64,000 bases of DNA from Myxococcales bacterium 68-20 (GTDB taxonomy: Bacteria > Myxococcota_A > Polyangia > Polyangiales > Polyangiaceae): positions 223,815-287,814 of the forward strand of contig MKVQ01000023.1 of NCBI GenBank assembly GCA_001899635.1, written 5' to 3'. The notes under the pieces are model-generated. The model saw only the letters and a list, made by a program, of their open reading frames with translations, did not search any database and was not told the origin of the DNA. Each line of letters starts with the position of its first letter. Position 1 is the stretch's first letter. Of the stretch, positions 35,349-44,328 are shown piece by piece. A program made the translations under genes and the position numbers.

Positions 35349-35797
35349 TCGCTGCACCGCACACGCAGCTCATCGAGCGCTTTCGTGGTCCCCGACGGAC
35401 GGTAGCTCCACGTCTCGAACGGCGGCGCCGGGCCCCGGCTCCAGCGCCGACCTCGAGGTCGTGCGCCTGCCCGCTATCGGCCGAGCTGGACCCCGGAGGT
35501 TGCCGCTCAGCTCACCGACACCGGCGCCTTCGCTCGACCCGGACCAAAAAGAGGCGGGCTACCTCCGTTTCGAGTGATCAATTCCGGAACGCCCAGGGAT
35601 GTGCCGGGTGTGACGGCAGCATCGACCTTGCGTCTCGACGATGTGCAGGGGCGCGGGCCCGGCGGTGAATGCCCCCGGTGTCCGAGCTGCCGTCGTGCCG
35701 GCGCGGTGCCACCACCGCGCGCGCAGACAGCATCGCCTTCGCGGGTCCGTGCAGCGACGCGACCGGTCTGACCCTCGAGCATCGACAGGAGCCTTCC
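35349..35797. other. 449-bp gap upstream of cassette B
   Basis: Short frames cross this region but none shows a signature or a plausible start. It must carry the promoter of cassette B. No sigma-type element, operator or repeat shared with the region upstream of cassette A was recognised. Confidence 0.45.
35787..35791 (+). promoter_or_regulatory. Ribosome binding site for TTG-initiated cassette B gene 1
   Basis: AGGAG lies 6 nt before TTG 35798. It decides the start, because an upstream ATG (35669) would give a long Arg-rich N-terminus instead of a signal peptide. Confidence 0.6.
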
Positions 35798-37030
35798 TTG
35801 GTCTTGCGGACGTTACGGGCGCTCTCGGTTCCACTGTTCATCGTCTGGGCATCGTCCTGGGGATGTGCGCAGCGCGATGTGCGCCTCGGCGAAACCGGCG
35901 AAGACGCGGGCGACGATCCGCGCTTCACGCCGATCCCGGGCGAAGGCGACGCGTCCACGGACGGCGCGAACGGCGACCCGCCGGTGAACGCCCTGATGTG
36001 CATCGGCACCGAGTGCCCGGAGGGCTTCGAAACGTGCCCCGGGTCGGGCGTCGGCTACAAGTGCGGCGTCGATCTCTCGCGTGATCCGAACAACTGCGGA
36101 ACGTGCGGGAACAAGTGCCTCTACTACGCGTCGTTGCACATGAACTCGCGTTGCGTAGACGGGCAATGCGAGCTCGAGTGCTACAACGACGTCAACCGCC
36201 CTGGCCAATTCGACATGCGGAATTGCAACGGGGCGGTCGATGACGGCTGCGAGGTCAACGTACTGTCGGACACGCAGAACTGCGGCGCCTGCGGGAAGCA
36301 ATGCGCGGCGGGAGACCCGTGCATCAAGGGCAGATGTGGATGCCCCGCCGGCTACGTTGCGTGCACGGGCGCCAACGGCAAGGTGAGCTGCGTCGATACG
36401 CAGACCGACGACTTCAATTGTGGCAGCTGCGGGCATGCCTGCACGACGACGCCTGCAGATGCGTGCAACCCGATGCCGCTCAACACGTACTACGGCTGCG
36501 GCGGCGGCGTTTGCGATCAGATCAAGTGCGGGGGAAGCTCCGCCGACTGCAACCAGGATCTCGGGACGCTCGGCTGCCAATCCGACGGATGCGAGGTCGC
36601 TGACCTCCGGACCGACCGCAACAACTGCGGCGGCTGCGGGATCAAGTGCGCCGCCAACGAGCAGTGCATCGACGAGGGCTACGGCTACGAGTGCGCCGTC
36701 CCGTGTGCGCGCTTCGGGATGACGAAGTGCAAGCAAGGCTGCTTCGACCTGCTCAACGATCCGAACGCCTGTGGTGGCTGCGAGAGTCGCTGCCGCAATG
36801 CCGGGCCGAACGAGGTGCGCTCCTGCAAGAAGGGGCTCTGCGCCTTCACGTGTCTGCCGGGCTTCGCCGACTGCAACGGTGACGAGAGCGACGGGTGCGA
36901 GGTGAACCTGAAGAACCACCCCGAGAGCTGCGGTGCCTGCGGCAATCGTTGTGACATCGCCGCCGGGCAGCCCTGCGTCGACGGCAAGTGCCTCATGGCC
37001 GAGTGTGACGGAGGCTTGCCGCCCCAATGA
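35798..37030 (+). CDS. Cassette B gene 1: CGxCG-repeat lipoprotein
   Basis: 410 residues from TTG 35798. The signal sequence ends in SSWGC (lipobox). The mature protein carries about six CGxCG modules in the same order as cassette A gene 1 (NNCGTCGNKC, QNCGACGKQC, FNCGSCGHAC, NNCGGCGIKC, NACGGCESRC, ESCGACGNRC), with nearly identical connecting blocks such as CNGAVDDGCEVNVLSD and the ending CDIAAGQPCVDGKCLMAECDGG. Its 3' end overlaps the start of gene 2 (ATGA at 37027). This is the first gene of the duplicate cassette. As for its paralogue, a structural surface role is likely and enzymatic activity unlikely. Confidence 0.85.
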   Translation: MVLRTLRALSVPLFIVWASSWGCAQRDVRLGETGEDAGDDPRFTPIPGEGDASTDGANGDPPVNALMCIGTECPEGFETCPGSGVGYKCGVDLSRDPNNCGTCGNKCLYYASLHMNSRCVDGQCELECYNDVNRPGQFDMRNCNGAVDDGCEVNVLSDTQNCGACGKQCAAGDPCIKGRCGCPAGYVACTGANGKVSCVDTQTDDFNCGSCGHACTTTPADACNPMPLNTYYGCGGGVCDQIKCGGSSADCNQDLGTLGCQSDGCEVADLRTDRNNCGGCGIKCAANEQCIDEGYGYECAVPCARFGMTKCKQGCFDLLNDPNACGGCESRCRNAGPNEVRSCKKGLCAFTCLPGFADCNGDESDGCEVNLKNHPESCGACGNRCDIAAGQPCVDGKCLMAECDGGLPPQ

Positions 37031-38280
37031 ATCCCATCAATCCGCCCGGAGGAGCGCCGCGCTTCCGACGGGACAAGATCATCCTCGGCGCTTCGGCGCT
37101 TCTGCTTGCTGCGATGGTCCCTTCGTTCGCGAGCTGCGCCGACAGCGAGCAGACCGAGGCGCCGTCGGAGGACGCATCGACGACGCTCGGCGAGACGAGC
37201 ATCGATGCCGGCTCGGACGCGGCCGCCGACGTCGAGGTCGATAGCGGGTGCTCTCCTTCCGATCCGAACTGCGTCAGCCACGTCCTGTCCTGCGACGAGG
37301 CCGCGTGGTGTCCCGTTCCCACGACGGTGAGCACGCTCTACTCGCTCACCGCCATCTGGGGCAGTAGCAAGAGCGACGTCTGGGCCGTCGGCTCGGGCGG
37401 CACGATCATCCACTACGACGGCACCGCGTGGAAGAAGACCCCCACCGATCCCGCCATCCTCAACACGTTCCGTGGTGTCTGGGGCTCGGGACCGAACGAC
37501 GTGTGGGTCGTCAGCATGACGGACGTCATCTTCCACACGACCGGCTTCGCGAACGGCACCGCCACGTGGACCCGCGAGCCCGGCCCCGGCGCGGCTCTTC
37601 CCGAACAGCGGACGGCCACCACCGTGTGGGGCACCAGCGCTGACGACGTACGCATCGGCTTCCTCCCTCGCTTCCTCTTCGACCCTGGCCCCGGGACCTA
37701 CAACCAGTGGGTCAAGACCGCGGAGCCCGACGGCGGCGCGAAGTGGAGCGTGTCCCGAGGAGATGGCTACATCCATGCCTTCTGGGGCACCGCGAACGAC
37801 CTCTGGTACGTCGCCGACAACAGCGAGGCGAACGGCTGGCAGCGCGGCATGACGGTCCATGGGACGCCGGGCGCAAGAGGCGAGATGGAGTGGGTGGCCG
37901 TCGAGAGCCAATCGACGTCGAGGCTCGAAGGGATCTGGGGCAGCGGACCGAACGACATTTGGGCCGTCGGCGACAACGGCACGATCCGTCACCTCGTGAA
38001 CGGGGCATCGCGCTGGGACATCGTCCCGTCGCCGACGACCGAGGCGCTCCACGGCATCTGGGGCAGCGGACCGAACGACGTCTGGGCCGTCGGCGACAAC
38101 GGCACGATCTTGCGTTTCGACGGAAGCAGCTGGAAGAAGTCGACCGCCGCCTTCGCCATTGGCAAGAAGCCGCGTCTCGCAGCCATCTGGGGCAGCGGAC
38201 CGAACGACGTCTGGATTGTCGGCGATGCCGTCGCGCTCCACTACACGGGGCCCAAGCCGGGCGTTCAGGAGACCGAGTGA
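37027..38280 (+). CDS. Cassette B gene 2: WG-repeat propeller lipoprotein
   Basis: 417 residues with lipobox SFASC. Seven repeats: WGSSKSDVWAVGSGG, WGSGPNDVWVVS, WGTSADDVRIGF, WGTANDLWYVADN, WGSGPNDIWAVGDNG, WGSGPNDVWAVGDNG, WGSGPNDVWIVGD. The third blade is degenerate in the same position as in cassette A gene 2, and the SWCPVPT-type opening (AWCPVPTTVSTL) is shared. This is good evidence that the two genes come from one duplication and keep a common architecture. Start overlaps the upstream stop; its stop overlaps the next ATG (TGATG at 38278-38282). Confidence 0.85.
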   Translation: MNPINPPGGAPRFRRDKIILGASALLLAAMVPSFASCADSEQTEAPSEDASTTLGETSIDAGSDAAADVEVDSGCSPSDPNCVSHVLSCDEAAWCPVPTTVSTLYSLTAIWGSSKSDVWAVGSGGTIIHYDGTAWKKTPTDPAILNTFRGVWGSGPNDVWVVSMTDVIFHTTGFANGTATWTREPGPGAALPEQRTATTVWGTSADDVRIGFLPRFLFDPGPGTYNQWVKTAEPDGGAKWSVSRGDGYIHAFWGTANDLWYVADNSEANGWQRGMTVHGTPGARGEMEWVAVESQSTSRLEGIWGSGPNDIWAVGDNGTIRHLVNGASRWDIVPSPTTEALHGIWGSGPNDVWAVGDNGTILRFDGSSWKKSTAAFAIGKKPRLAAIWGSGPNDVWIVGDAVALHYTGPKPGVQETE

Positions 38281-39512
38281 TGCGCTCACAGGTGAAGTCT
38301 GACCGGGTGGAGCTCGCGCTGCGTACGACGGCTCTCGCGACACTCGGTGTCGCCGCCGCCCTCGTGGCGTGCACCGTCTCTCCGGACCCGGACATCGGTC
38401 CGCGTCCGTCCGAGGACGGCGTGCAGGTCCCGACCACGGACGGCTCCATCCCGGATGCCGAGCCTGATGCCGATGCTGGTGGCGATGCGGAAGCCGGCCC
38501 GGCGAGCTCGTGTTCGGCGGAAGACTTCTGCCACACCGCCGTGCCCGCAGGGCAGACGCTGCGCGCGGGCTGGTCGGACGCCGCCGGGATCGCGTGGGCG
38601 ATCAGCAGCGAGGGCGCGATCCTTCGCTGGGACGGCACGACATGGTCCGTGCACGCGAGCGGTCTGGGTTCGCTCGTTTCGATTTGGGGCAGCGGTCCGA
38701 CGGAGATCTGGGTCGGTACGAGCAGCGGCCTCCTTCACGGCCAGGGCGCGAGCTCCGCGACGCTCACGTTCACCGCCGTCGCCAGCCTCCCCGGCGGCGA
38801 TGCGACGCCCATCTCCTCGATCTGGGGCACGGGCCCGGACGACGTCTGGGCGACCGGCCCCGCCGCGACGCCCGGATATCGCGGCCGCGTTCTCCACTAC
38901 ACCGGTCAGGCGAACGGTTGGTCGTTCGACGACGCGAGCGTCCAGCCGATCCAATACGCGCGCGTCTGGGGCTCCGCGACTAGCGGAGTGTGGCTGGCGG
39001 GCACCCGCAACAACTCGAAGAACATCCCGGAGCTCGCCGTGCGTCGCCGCGCTGTCGGCGCGAACGTCTTCACCGACGTCGCGCTTCCCGGCGATCCAGC
39101 CTACGAGCTCGACAACCCGTACGCGAAGCTGAACACGGTATGGGGCGTCTCGGGGAGCTCGGACGGCACGATGTGGATCGTCGGCGAGCAAGCGTTCGGG
39201 CTACCCGGGTACGTCCGCGGCGTGACGACCGACGGCGGTCAGACGTACACGTGGACGTACACGGCGCTCGACGCCAAGTCGGTCTTCCTTCCGAACGCCG
39301 TCTGGGGGATCTCGGCAAACGACGCCTGGCTAGGTGGTGACTTCGGTCGTCTGAGGCACTGGGACGGCGTCCGGTGGAAGCAGGCCTTCATCACCATCAC
39401 GAAGTATCCCGTCATCGATCCCTTCTACGGGGTTTGGGGACGAGGAACCGACGACCTGTGGATCGTCGGTGCCGGCATCGCCCTGCACCGAGATCTCTCG
39501 AAGCAGCCCTGA
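38280..39512 (+). CDS. Cassette B gene 3: second WG-repeat propeller lipoprotein
   Basis: 410 residues from ATG 38280, which overlaps the upstream stop by one base. The frame is open further 5' but only this start gives the signal peptide ending in ALVAC. The mature part begins with an acidic linker and EDFCHTAVPAGQTLRAGW. WG-type blades include WGSGPTEIWVGT, WGTGPDDVWATG, WGSATSGVWLAG, WGVSGSSDGTMWIVG, WGISANDAWLGGD and WGRGTDDLWIVGAG. Two regions with longer loops match cassette A gene 3 (GGQTYTWTYTALD, RVWGSATSGVWLAG). Gap to gene 4 is 6 bp. Probable part of the surface complex made by the cassette. Confidence 0.82.
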   Translation: MRSQVKSDRVELALRTTALATLGVAAALVACTVSPDPDIGPRPSEDGVQVPTTDGSIPDAEPDADAGGDAEAGPASSCSAEDFCHTAVPAGQTLRAGWSDAAGIAWAISSEGAILRWDGTTWSVHASGLGSLVSIWGSGPTEIWVGTSSGLLHGQGASSATLTFTAVASLPGGDATPISSIWGTGPDDVWATGPAATPGYRGRVLHYTGQANGWSFDDASVQPIQYARVWGSATSGVWLAGTRNNSKNIPELAVRRRAVGANVFTDVALPGDPAYELDNPYAKLNTVWGVSGSSDGTMWIVGEQAFGLPGYVRGVTTDGGQTYTWTYTALDAKSVFLPNAVWGISANDAWLGGDFGRLRHWDGVRWKQAFITITKYPVIDPFYGVWGRGTDDLWIVGAGIALHRDLSKQP

Positions 39513-39518
39513 AGCCTC

Positions 39519-40943
39519 ATGAAAGCTCGCATTCGAACCATCACGCTCGGATCCTCAGCGGCCGTCTCCATCGCCGCCGTCGTCGTCGCGTGCGCTGACG
39601 ACGCTGCCGTAACACGAGAGGCGTTCGACCCGCCCGACTCGGCGCCCGACGTCGTGCCGAACCTCCCGCCCCCTGGTACCGAGACCGACTCCGGCCTCGA
39701 GGCAGGACGCGAGCAGAGGCCACCGTTCGATCCGACGGACGAAGCGGTCGTCTGTGCGGGCGACGCCGGAGCGTGCGCGGTGCAGCTCGTCGCCGGCCGC
39801 AATCACTTTTGCGCCCGCATGAGCGACGGGACGGTCCGATGCTGGGGTGACCCGCGGTTCGGCGCGATCGGCGAAGCACCGGCCGACGGCGGCGCGGCGC
39901 TTCCGGTGCGCACCATCGGAACGCTCACCGGCGTGACGCAGCTCAGCGCCGGCGGCGCGACCACGTGCGCGCGCATCGACGACGGTACGGCGAGATGCTG
40001 GGGCAGCAACCAGTTCGGACAGCTGGCGCTCTCGCCGGACAGCACGAGCCCGTCATCGGACTCTCTCGATCATCCCGTGCCGTCGGAGGTGGCGGTGAGG
40101 GAGCCCATCGCACGCGTCGACGTCGGCCAGCGCATCGCATGCGCAGTGCTCACGTCGGGCAAGGTCATGTGCTGGGGCGAGAACTGGCAGCAGCAGATCC
40201 TCCAGCCGGGCTCGGCCGTCAGCGTACCCGTCGAGCTCGCGCTCGGCTCGTTCACGCTCACGAACGTGAGCATGGGAACCGCGACCTCGTTCGGGCTCAC
40301 GGCAGAAGGCGCCGTCACGAGCTGGGGAGCCCTCAACGGCAGGATGGGTCTCGTCGGCGGGCGCCTCGCGTCGGTCACTCCCGATGTGCGCCCCGCCCTG
40401 GTGGAACAGCTCCGCGACGTGACGAGCGTGGTCGCGTCGGCCACGCTCGAGAGAAACGAAGAAGGCCGATTGGGCACCGCGACGCCGCCCCCTCCTCCGC
40501 CCGGGGGTACTCCGCCCCATGCCCATGCCTGCGCGATCGCCGGTGGCGAGGTGTACTGCTGGGGCCGGAGCGATTTCGGTGCGCTATGCACTGGTCTCTT
40601 CGATGCCGAGCGTTTGCCGGCGCACGCTCCCATCACCGGCAAGGCCTGGCCTCAACAGCTCGCCGCAGGTGACGAATTCACGTGCGCGCGGATGACGGAC
40701 GGAACCATCCAGTGCTGCGGCGCCGATCATCGCGGTCGCCTCGGCAAGGGGTTCTCGCCGCTCTTCACGAAGGTCGAGTCCTTCGTGGGACACGCGGTGC
40801 AGGTCGCAACGAGCCACCGCGCGATCTGCGCGCTCGTCCAGGGTGGAACCGTCGAGTGCTGGGGAAGCAACCAGTACGGTGAGCTCGGTCAGGGGGCGCC
40901 CGACGAGGACACGCATCCCACGCCGTTGAAGGTCGTTTTCTAG
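39519..40943 (+). CDS. Cassette B gene 4: RCC1-like propeller lipoprotein
   Basis: 474 residues. Signal ends in VVVAC. Seven RCC1-type blades: FCARMSDGTVRCWGDP, TCARIDDGTARCWGSN, ACAVLTSGKVMCWGEN, SFGLTAEGAVTSWGAL (no Cys), ACAIAGGEVYCWGRS, TCARMTDGTIQCCGAD and ICALVQGGTVECWGSN. The order and the two odd blades (4 without Cys, 6 with CCG) are as in cassette A gene 4, although the linkers have changed. Six bases separate it from gene 3 and only 2 from gene 5, so translation is likely coupled. Function as a scaffold or binding platform is inferred. Confidence 0.88.
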   Translation: MKARIRTITLGSSAAVSIAAVVVACADDAAVTREAFDPPDSAPDVVPNLPPPGTETDSGLEAGREQRPPFDPTDEAVVCAGDAGACAVQLVAGRNHFCARMSDGTVRCWGDPRFGAIGEAPADGGAALPVRTIGTLTGVTQLSAGGATTCARIDDGTARCWGSNQFGQLALSPDSTSPSSDSLDHPVPSEVAVREPIARVDVGQRIACAVLTSGKVMCWGENWQQQILQPGSAVSVPVELALGSFTLTNVSMGTATSFGLTAEGAVTSWGALNGRMGLVGGRLASVTPDVRPALVEQLRDVTSVVASATLERNEEGRLGTATPPPPPPGGTPPHAHACAIAGGEVYCWGRSDFGALCTGLFDAERLPAHAPITGKAWPQQLAAGDEFTCARMTDGTIQCCGADHRGRLGKGFSPLFTKVESFVGHAVQVATSHRAICALVQGGTVECWGSNQYGELGQGAPDEDTHPTPLKVVF

Positions 40944-40945
40944 CC

Positions 40946-42790
40946 GTGAGGAAAGAGTCGATGACGATGCCATCCGTAGATCGTCCCATCCGCTTGTCTG
41001 CGCTCGCATTGGCGTCGATTCCGGTGCTCGTGTTCGTCGCCTGCTCCGGCGATCGGAACGAGTTCGAGAAGCCCCCCGAGGTCATCGCTCCCCCGGACGC
41101 GGCCACGCCCGACGCTCCGGTCTGCGGGTTTCGCTGCTCGCCCGACCTGAAGAAGGTCATGAAGGTCTGCGACGGGGTGGAGACCGTGGAGACCACCTGT
41201 GGTCCCGACCAGGGCTGCGGCGTCGGCAGGTGCGTCGACGCATGTGCGAGTGCGGAGCTGTCCAAGGGGTCGGTCGGCTGTTCGTTCTGGACCGTCCCGC
41301 CCGACGACGCCGCCTACAGCATGGGCTCGTGTTACGCCGCGATGATCACCAATACCTGGGATCGGCCGGTGACCCTCAGCGCCGGCTACGGCGGCGATCC
41401 CCTCGACATCTCGCAGTCCGTGTACACGGCGAAGCTGGTCGGCGATTCGCCGGTCTACACCCGCCTCGAGGGGCCGCTACCCAAGGGTGAGGTGGCGATC
41501 GTCTTCCTCTCCCAGGCCGAAACGTTGCTGGGGCCCGATCCGACGCCATGCCCGCATGACGTCGTGCCGGCGTTGCGTGCGGATCCGATCCGCCATGGGA
41601 CGTCGATCAATCGAGCGTTCAACATCAGGGCCGACGCGCCGGTCTCGGCGTATTCGATCTTCCCGTATGGTGGAGCGGACAGCTACGTTCCGACCGCGAC
41701 GCTCCTCTTGCCTGTCTCTTCGTGGGACATGAGGTACGTTGCCATCTCGGCGGGCAGGTACGGGGACGACGCCTCGGCGATCCGGCGGACCTTGCAGATC
41801 GTGGCGGACCAGGACGACACGCAGGTGTCGATGCGCCCGAACCAGGCCATCTTCGCCGGGCACGGGGTGAACGCCGGCGGCGAGGGCGAGATCCAGACAT
41901 GGACGCTGTCACGCGGACAGGTCCTGCAGATCAATCAACGACCCGAGCTCACCGGTAGCCCGATCTCCTCGAACAAGCCGGTCGCCGTCTTCGGTGGAGC
42001 GGAGTGCACGAAGATCCCGCAGTCGTTCATGGCTTGCGACCTGATGCAGCAGCAGATCCCCGCCTTCGCTCAGTGGGGAACCGAATACGCGCTCGTGCCC
42101 TACCGGTCGCGGATCGAGGACGTCACCGGCAAAGCCCGTGAGACCGTGCCGTGGATGTTCGTCGGCGCCGTCGACGGCACCGTCCTCACGTACGAGCCGG
42201 CGAGGCCGCCCGGCGCTCCCGACGCACTCGCGGCCGGACAGGTCGTGTACTTCATGACCGACGCCATCACCGTCGTGAAGAGCCAGGACTCCAAGCACCC
42301 GTTCTATGCGGCGGTGCACATGTCGAGCTCGAGCTACAGCGGCGATGTTCCTGGCGGCGGCGGTCCACAGCAAGGTGGGGGATGGAAGTCGGGCGATCCG
42401 GACTTCGTCAACGTCGTGCCGACGGACCAGTTCCTAGACCGCTACGTGTTCTTTGCGGATTACACGTTCCCGGACACGTCGCTCACGTTCGTCCGCCGGA
42501 AGACGCCGAGCGGCTTCATGCCCGTGGAGCTCGAGTGCGCGGGAGATATCTCCGGCTGGACCCCGCTCGGATCGAGCGGCGAATACGAATACACCTGGGT
42601 CGCCCTGACGAAGGGCTATGACCCGCAGACCTTCCCGAAAGGCAAGTGTGGGACCGGCCGTCACGAGGCCCACAGCGCGGGGCCGTTCTCCGTCACGGTA
42701 TGGGGCACCGGCATCGCCACGAGCTACGGCTACGCGGGTGGGATGGGTAGCAGGCCGATCAACGACGCCCCGCCGCCCGTCGTGCAGTAG
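40946..42790 (+). CDS. Cassette B gene 5: IgGFc-binding-type lipoprotein
   Basis: 614 residues from GTG 40946; ATG 40961 is another possible start and leaves the signal peptide (VLVFVACS) intact. After the Cys-rich head (VCGFRCSPDLKKVMKVCDG, DQGCGVGRC) the whole length aligns with cassette A gene 5, including SVGCSFWTV, NRAFNIRADAPVSAYSIFPY, LLLPVSSWDMRYV, VGAVDGTVLTYEPARPPGAP and the ending GYAGGMGSRPINDAP. It is the last gene of the cassette. A 251-bp gap then precedes a knottin-like lipoprotein that is not part of the duplicated unit. Likely a surface-exposed adhesin-like protein. Confidence 0.88.
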   Translation: MRKESMTMPSVDRPIRLSALALASIPVLVFVACSGDRNEFEKPPEVIAPPDAATPDAPVCGFRCSPDLKKVMKVCDGVETVETTCGPDQGCGVGRCVDACASAELSKGSVGCSFWTVPPDDAAYSMGSCYAAMITNTWDRPVTLSAGYGGDPLDISQSVYTAKLVGDSPVYTRLEGPLPKGEVAIVFLSQAETLLGPDPTPCPHDVVPALRADPIRHGTSINRAFNIRADAPVSAYSIFPYGGADSYVPTATLLLPVSSWDMRYVAISAGRYGDDASAIRRTLQIVADQDDTQVSMRPNQAIFAGHGVNAGGEGEIQTWTLSRGQVLQINQRPELTGSPISSNKPVAVFGGAECTKIPQSFMACDLMQQQIPAFAQWGTEYALVPYRSRIEDVTGKARETVPWMFVGAVDGTVLTYEPARPPGAPDALAAGQVVYFMTDAITVVKSQDSKHPFYAAVHMSSSSYSGDVPGGGGPQQGGGWKSGDPDFVNVVPTDQFLDRYVFFADYTFPDTSLTFVRRKTPSGFMPVELECAGDISGWTPLGSSGEYEYTWVALTKGYDPQTFPKGKCGTGRHEAHSAGPFSVTVWGTGIATSYGYAGGMGSRPINDAPPPVVQ

Positions 42791-43041
42791 TCGAAGGCTC
42801 CGATCGCGCCGGCGAACGGCGGGCACTGCTCGGCCCGTGACGCTTTCGTCAGAACGGAGTGATTTATCGTGATCACAATCGCGAGTTGCTGGGATTAGCG
42901 CGGTGCCCGGGAGCTGCGCGCCCGTCGGCGACGCACGGCCCGAGCTCGGGACGAATCCCGGCGTCCGCCGAACAACCCGAGCTCTCGGCGCTCTCGTCGT
43001 GAGTCTCGAGCTCCCTTTCTCTCTCCATTTGGGAGGTCATC

Positions 43042-44079
43042 GTGAAACGTGCCCCGAGAAGCCTGCTTGCAGGCCTCGCTCCGCTCATGTTCTTCGGGAT
43101 CATCGCAGCGTGCTCGTCGACGGATGGGACGGGGATCGAGGACATCCCCGAGACCGGTACGGACGGACGCGCCGACGGCAAGTCGGACGCGAAGCAGGAC
43201 GACTCGACCGACGACGCAAGCCCCGATCACAAGGCTCCCGACGACGGTGACGCCGGCGACGGCGGCGACGGCGGCGATCCCAACGATGGCGACGCGGGCG
43301 ACGGCGGCGATCCCAACGATGGCGACGCGGGCGACGGCGGCGACGCGGGCGATGCCGACGCCGCTCCGATGTGCCAGCAGGAGAGGCAGCCCTGCAACAA
43401 GACTGACAAGCTTTGCTGCGCTGGCCTCGAGTGCGGCGGCGGCGGTTTCGTTCTCGAGTGTCTCCCCGTCGCTCCCGCGTGCGTGAAGGAGAGCGGCGAC
43501 TGCAACAAGGACGACCTCTGCTGCGACGGCCTCACCTGCAACGCGGCGGGCACGTGCGAGGTCCCTGCTCCTGCATGTGTGAAGGAAAGCGGCGACTGCA
43601 ACAAGGACGACCTCTGCTGCGACGGCCTCACGTGCAACGCAGCCGGTAAGTGCGAGGTCCCCGCTCCTGCATGCGTGAAGGAGAGCGGTGACTGCGACAA
43701 GGACCGGCTCTGCTGCGACGGCCTCACGTGCAACGCAGCCGGCAAGTGCGAGGCCCCCGCTCCCATGTGCCGCGAGCTGGACGAGACCTGCAACAACGCC
43801 GACAAGCTTTGCTGCGACGGCCTCGAATGCGGCGGTGGCGGCTTCATCACCCACTGTGTCCCCATCCCGCCTGCATGCGTCAACGCGGGTGGAGACTGCG
43901 ACAAGGACCGGCTCTGCTGCGACGGCCTCACGTGCAACGCAGCCGGCAAGTGCGAGGTCCCCGCGCCCATGTGCCAGCAGGAGAGGCAGCCCTGCAACAA
44001 GACCGACAAGCTGTGCTGCGACGGCCTCAGGTGCGGCGGTGGCGGCTTCGTTCTCGAGTGCCTCCCCATCGCTCCTTGA
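43042..44079 (+). CDS. Lipoprotein with seven knottin-like modules
   Basis: 345 residues from GTG 43042 (GGGAGG ribosome site at 43031-43036). Lipobox IIAAC. A low-complexity Asp/Gly linker (residues about 40-110, with an 11-residue unit DPNDGDAGDGG repeated) precedes seven Cys modules, each with six Cys in the order C-x6-C-x5(6)-CC-x4-C-x5(8)-C. This spacing fits the inhibitor cystine-knot (knottin) consensus. Four modules are of the short type (CVKESGDCNKDDLCC) and three of the long type (CQQERQPCNKTDKLCC). Modules 2, 3 and 4 start 96 bp apart at 43480, 43576 and 43672. Probably a stable surface protein presenting several small binding knots; partner unknown. Confidence 0.8.
   Translation: MKRAPRSLLAGLAPLMFFGIIAACSSTDGTGIEDIPETGTDGRADGKSDAKQDDSTDDASPDHKAPDDGDAGDGGDGGDPNDGDAGDGGDPNDGDAGDGGDAGDADAAPMCQQERQPCNKTDKLCCAGLECGGGGFVLECLPVAPACVKESGDCNKDDLCCDGLTCNAAGTCEVPAPACVKESGDCNKDDLCCDGLTCNAAGKCEVPAPACVKESGDCDKDRLCCDGLTCNAAGKCEAPAPMCRELDETCNNADKLCCDGLECGGGGFITHCVPIPPACVNAGGDCDKDRLCCDGLTCNAAGKCEVPAPMCQQERQPCNKTDKLCCDGLRCGGGGFVLECLPIAP
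43276..43341 (+). repeat. 33-bp in-frame tandem repeat (Asp/Gly linker)
   Basis: Two copies of a 33-bp unit beginning at GAT 43276 and GAT 43309, encoding DPNDGDAGDGG, sit within a longer Asp/Gly-coding stretch (about 43240-43360). It forms the flexible acidic spacer of the knottin-like lipoprotein. Confidence 0.8.
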
Positions 44080-44117
44080 TGAGGAACGGCGCTCGAGTGC
44101 ACTGAGCCCGAACATCC

Positions 44118-44161
44118 GCGCACGTCCGCCGGGGCGAACAACGCCCCGGTGAGACGTGCGC
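44118..44161 (+). terminator. Nested hairpin after the knottin gene
   Basis: CCGGGGCG (44129-44136) and CGCCCCGG (44142-44149) form a perfect 8-bp stem with loop AACAA, nested inside an outer pair GCGCACGT (44118-44125) and ACGTGCGC (44154-44161). It begins 39 bp past the stop. A strong terminator candidate despite no U-tract. Confidence 0.55.
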
Positions 44162-44328
44162 CGCGAGCGCGGGCGTGAATCACGAGCAGCACGCTGCTGA
44201 TGGACGAGCGCCGTCCCGCCCGTACGTGAGCCGGACGGCGCTTCGCAGTTACGGCCTCGAGCTGGCGGCACATCCACGACGGTCGCGAGCGGAGCCGACG
44301 CCACTTCGGCTCGGACAGAGGGAATCGA

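Noticed and set aside
43480-43960. CRISPR-like array suggested by regular 96-bp repeats
   Set aside because: The repeats are in-frame codons for Cys modules, with no unique spacers.
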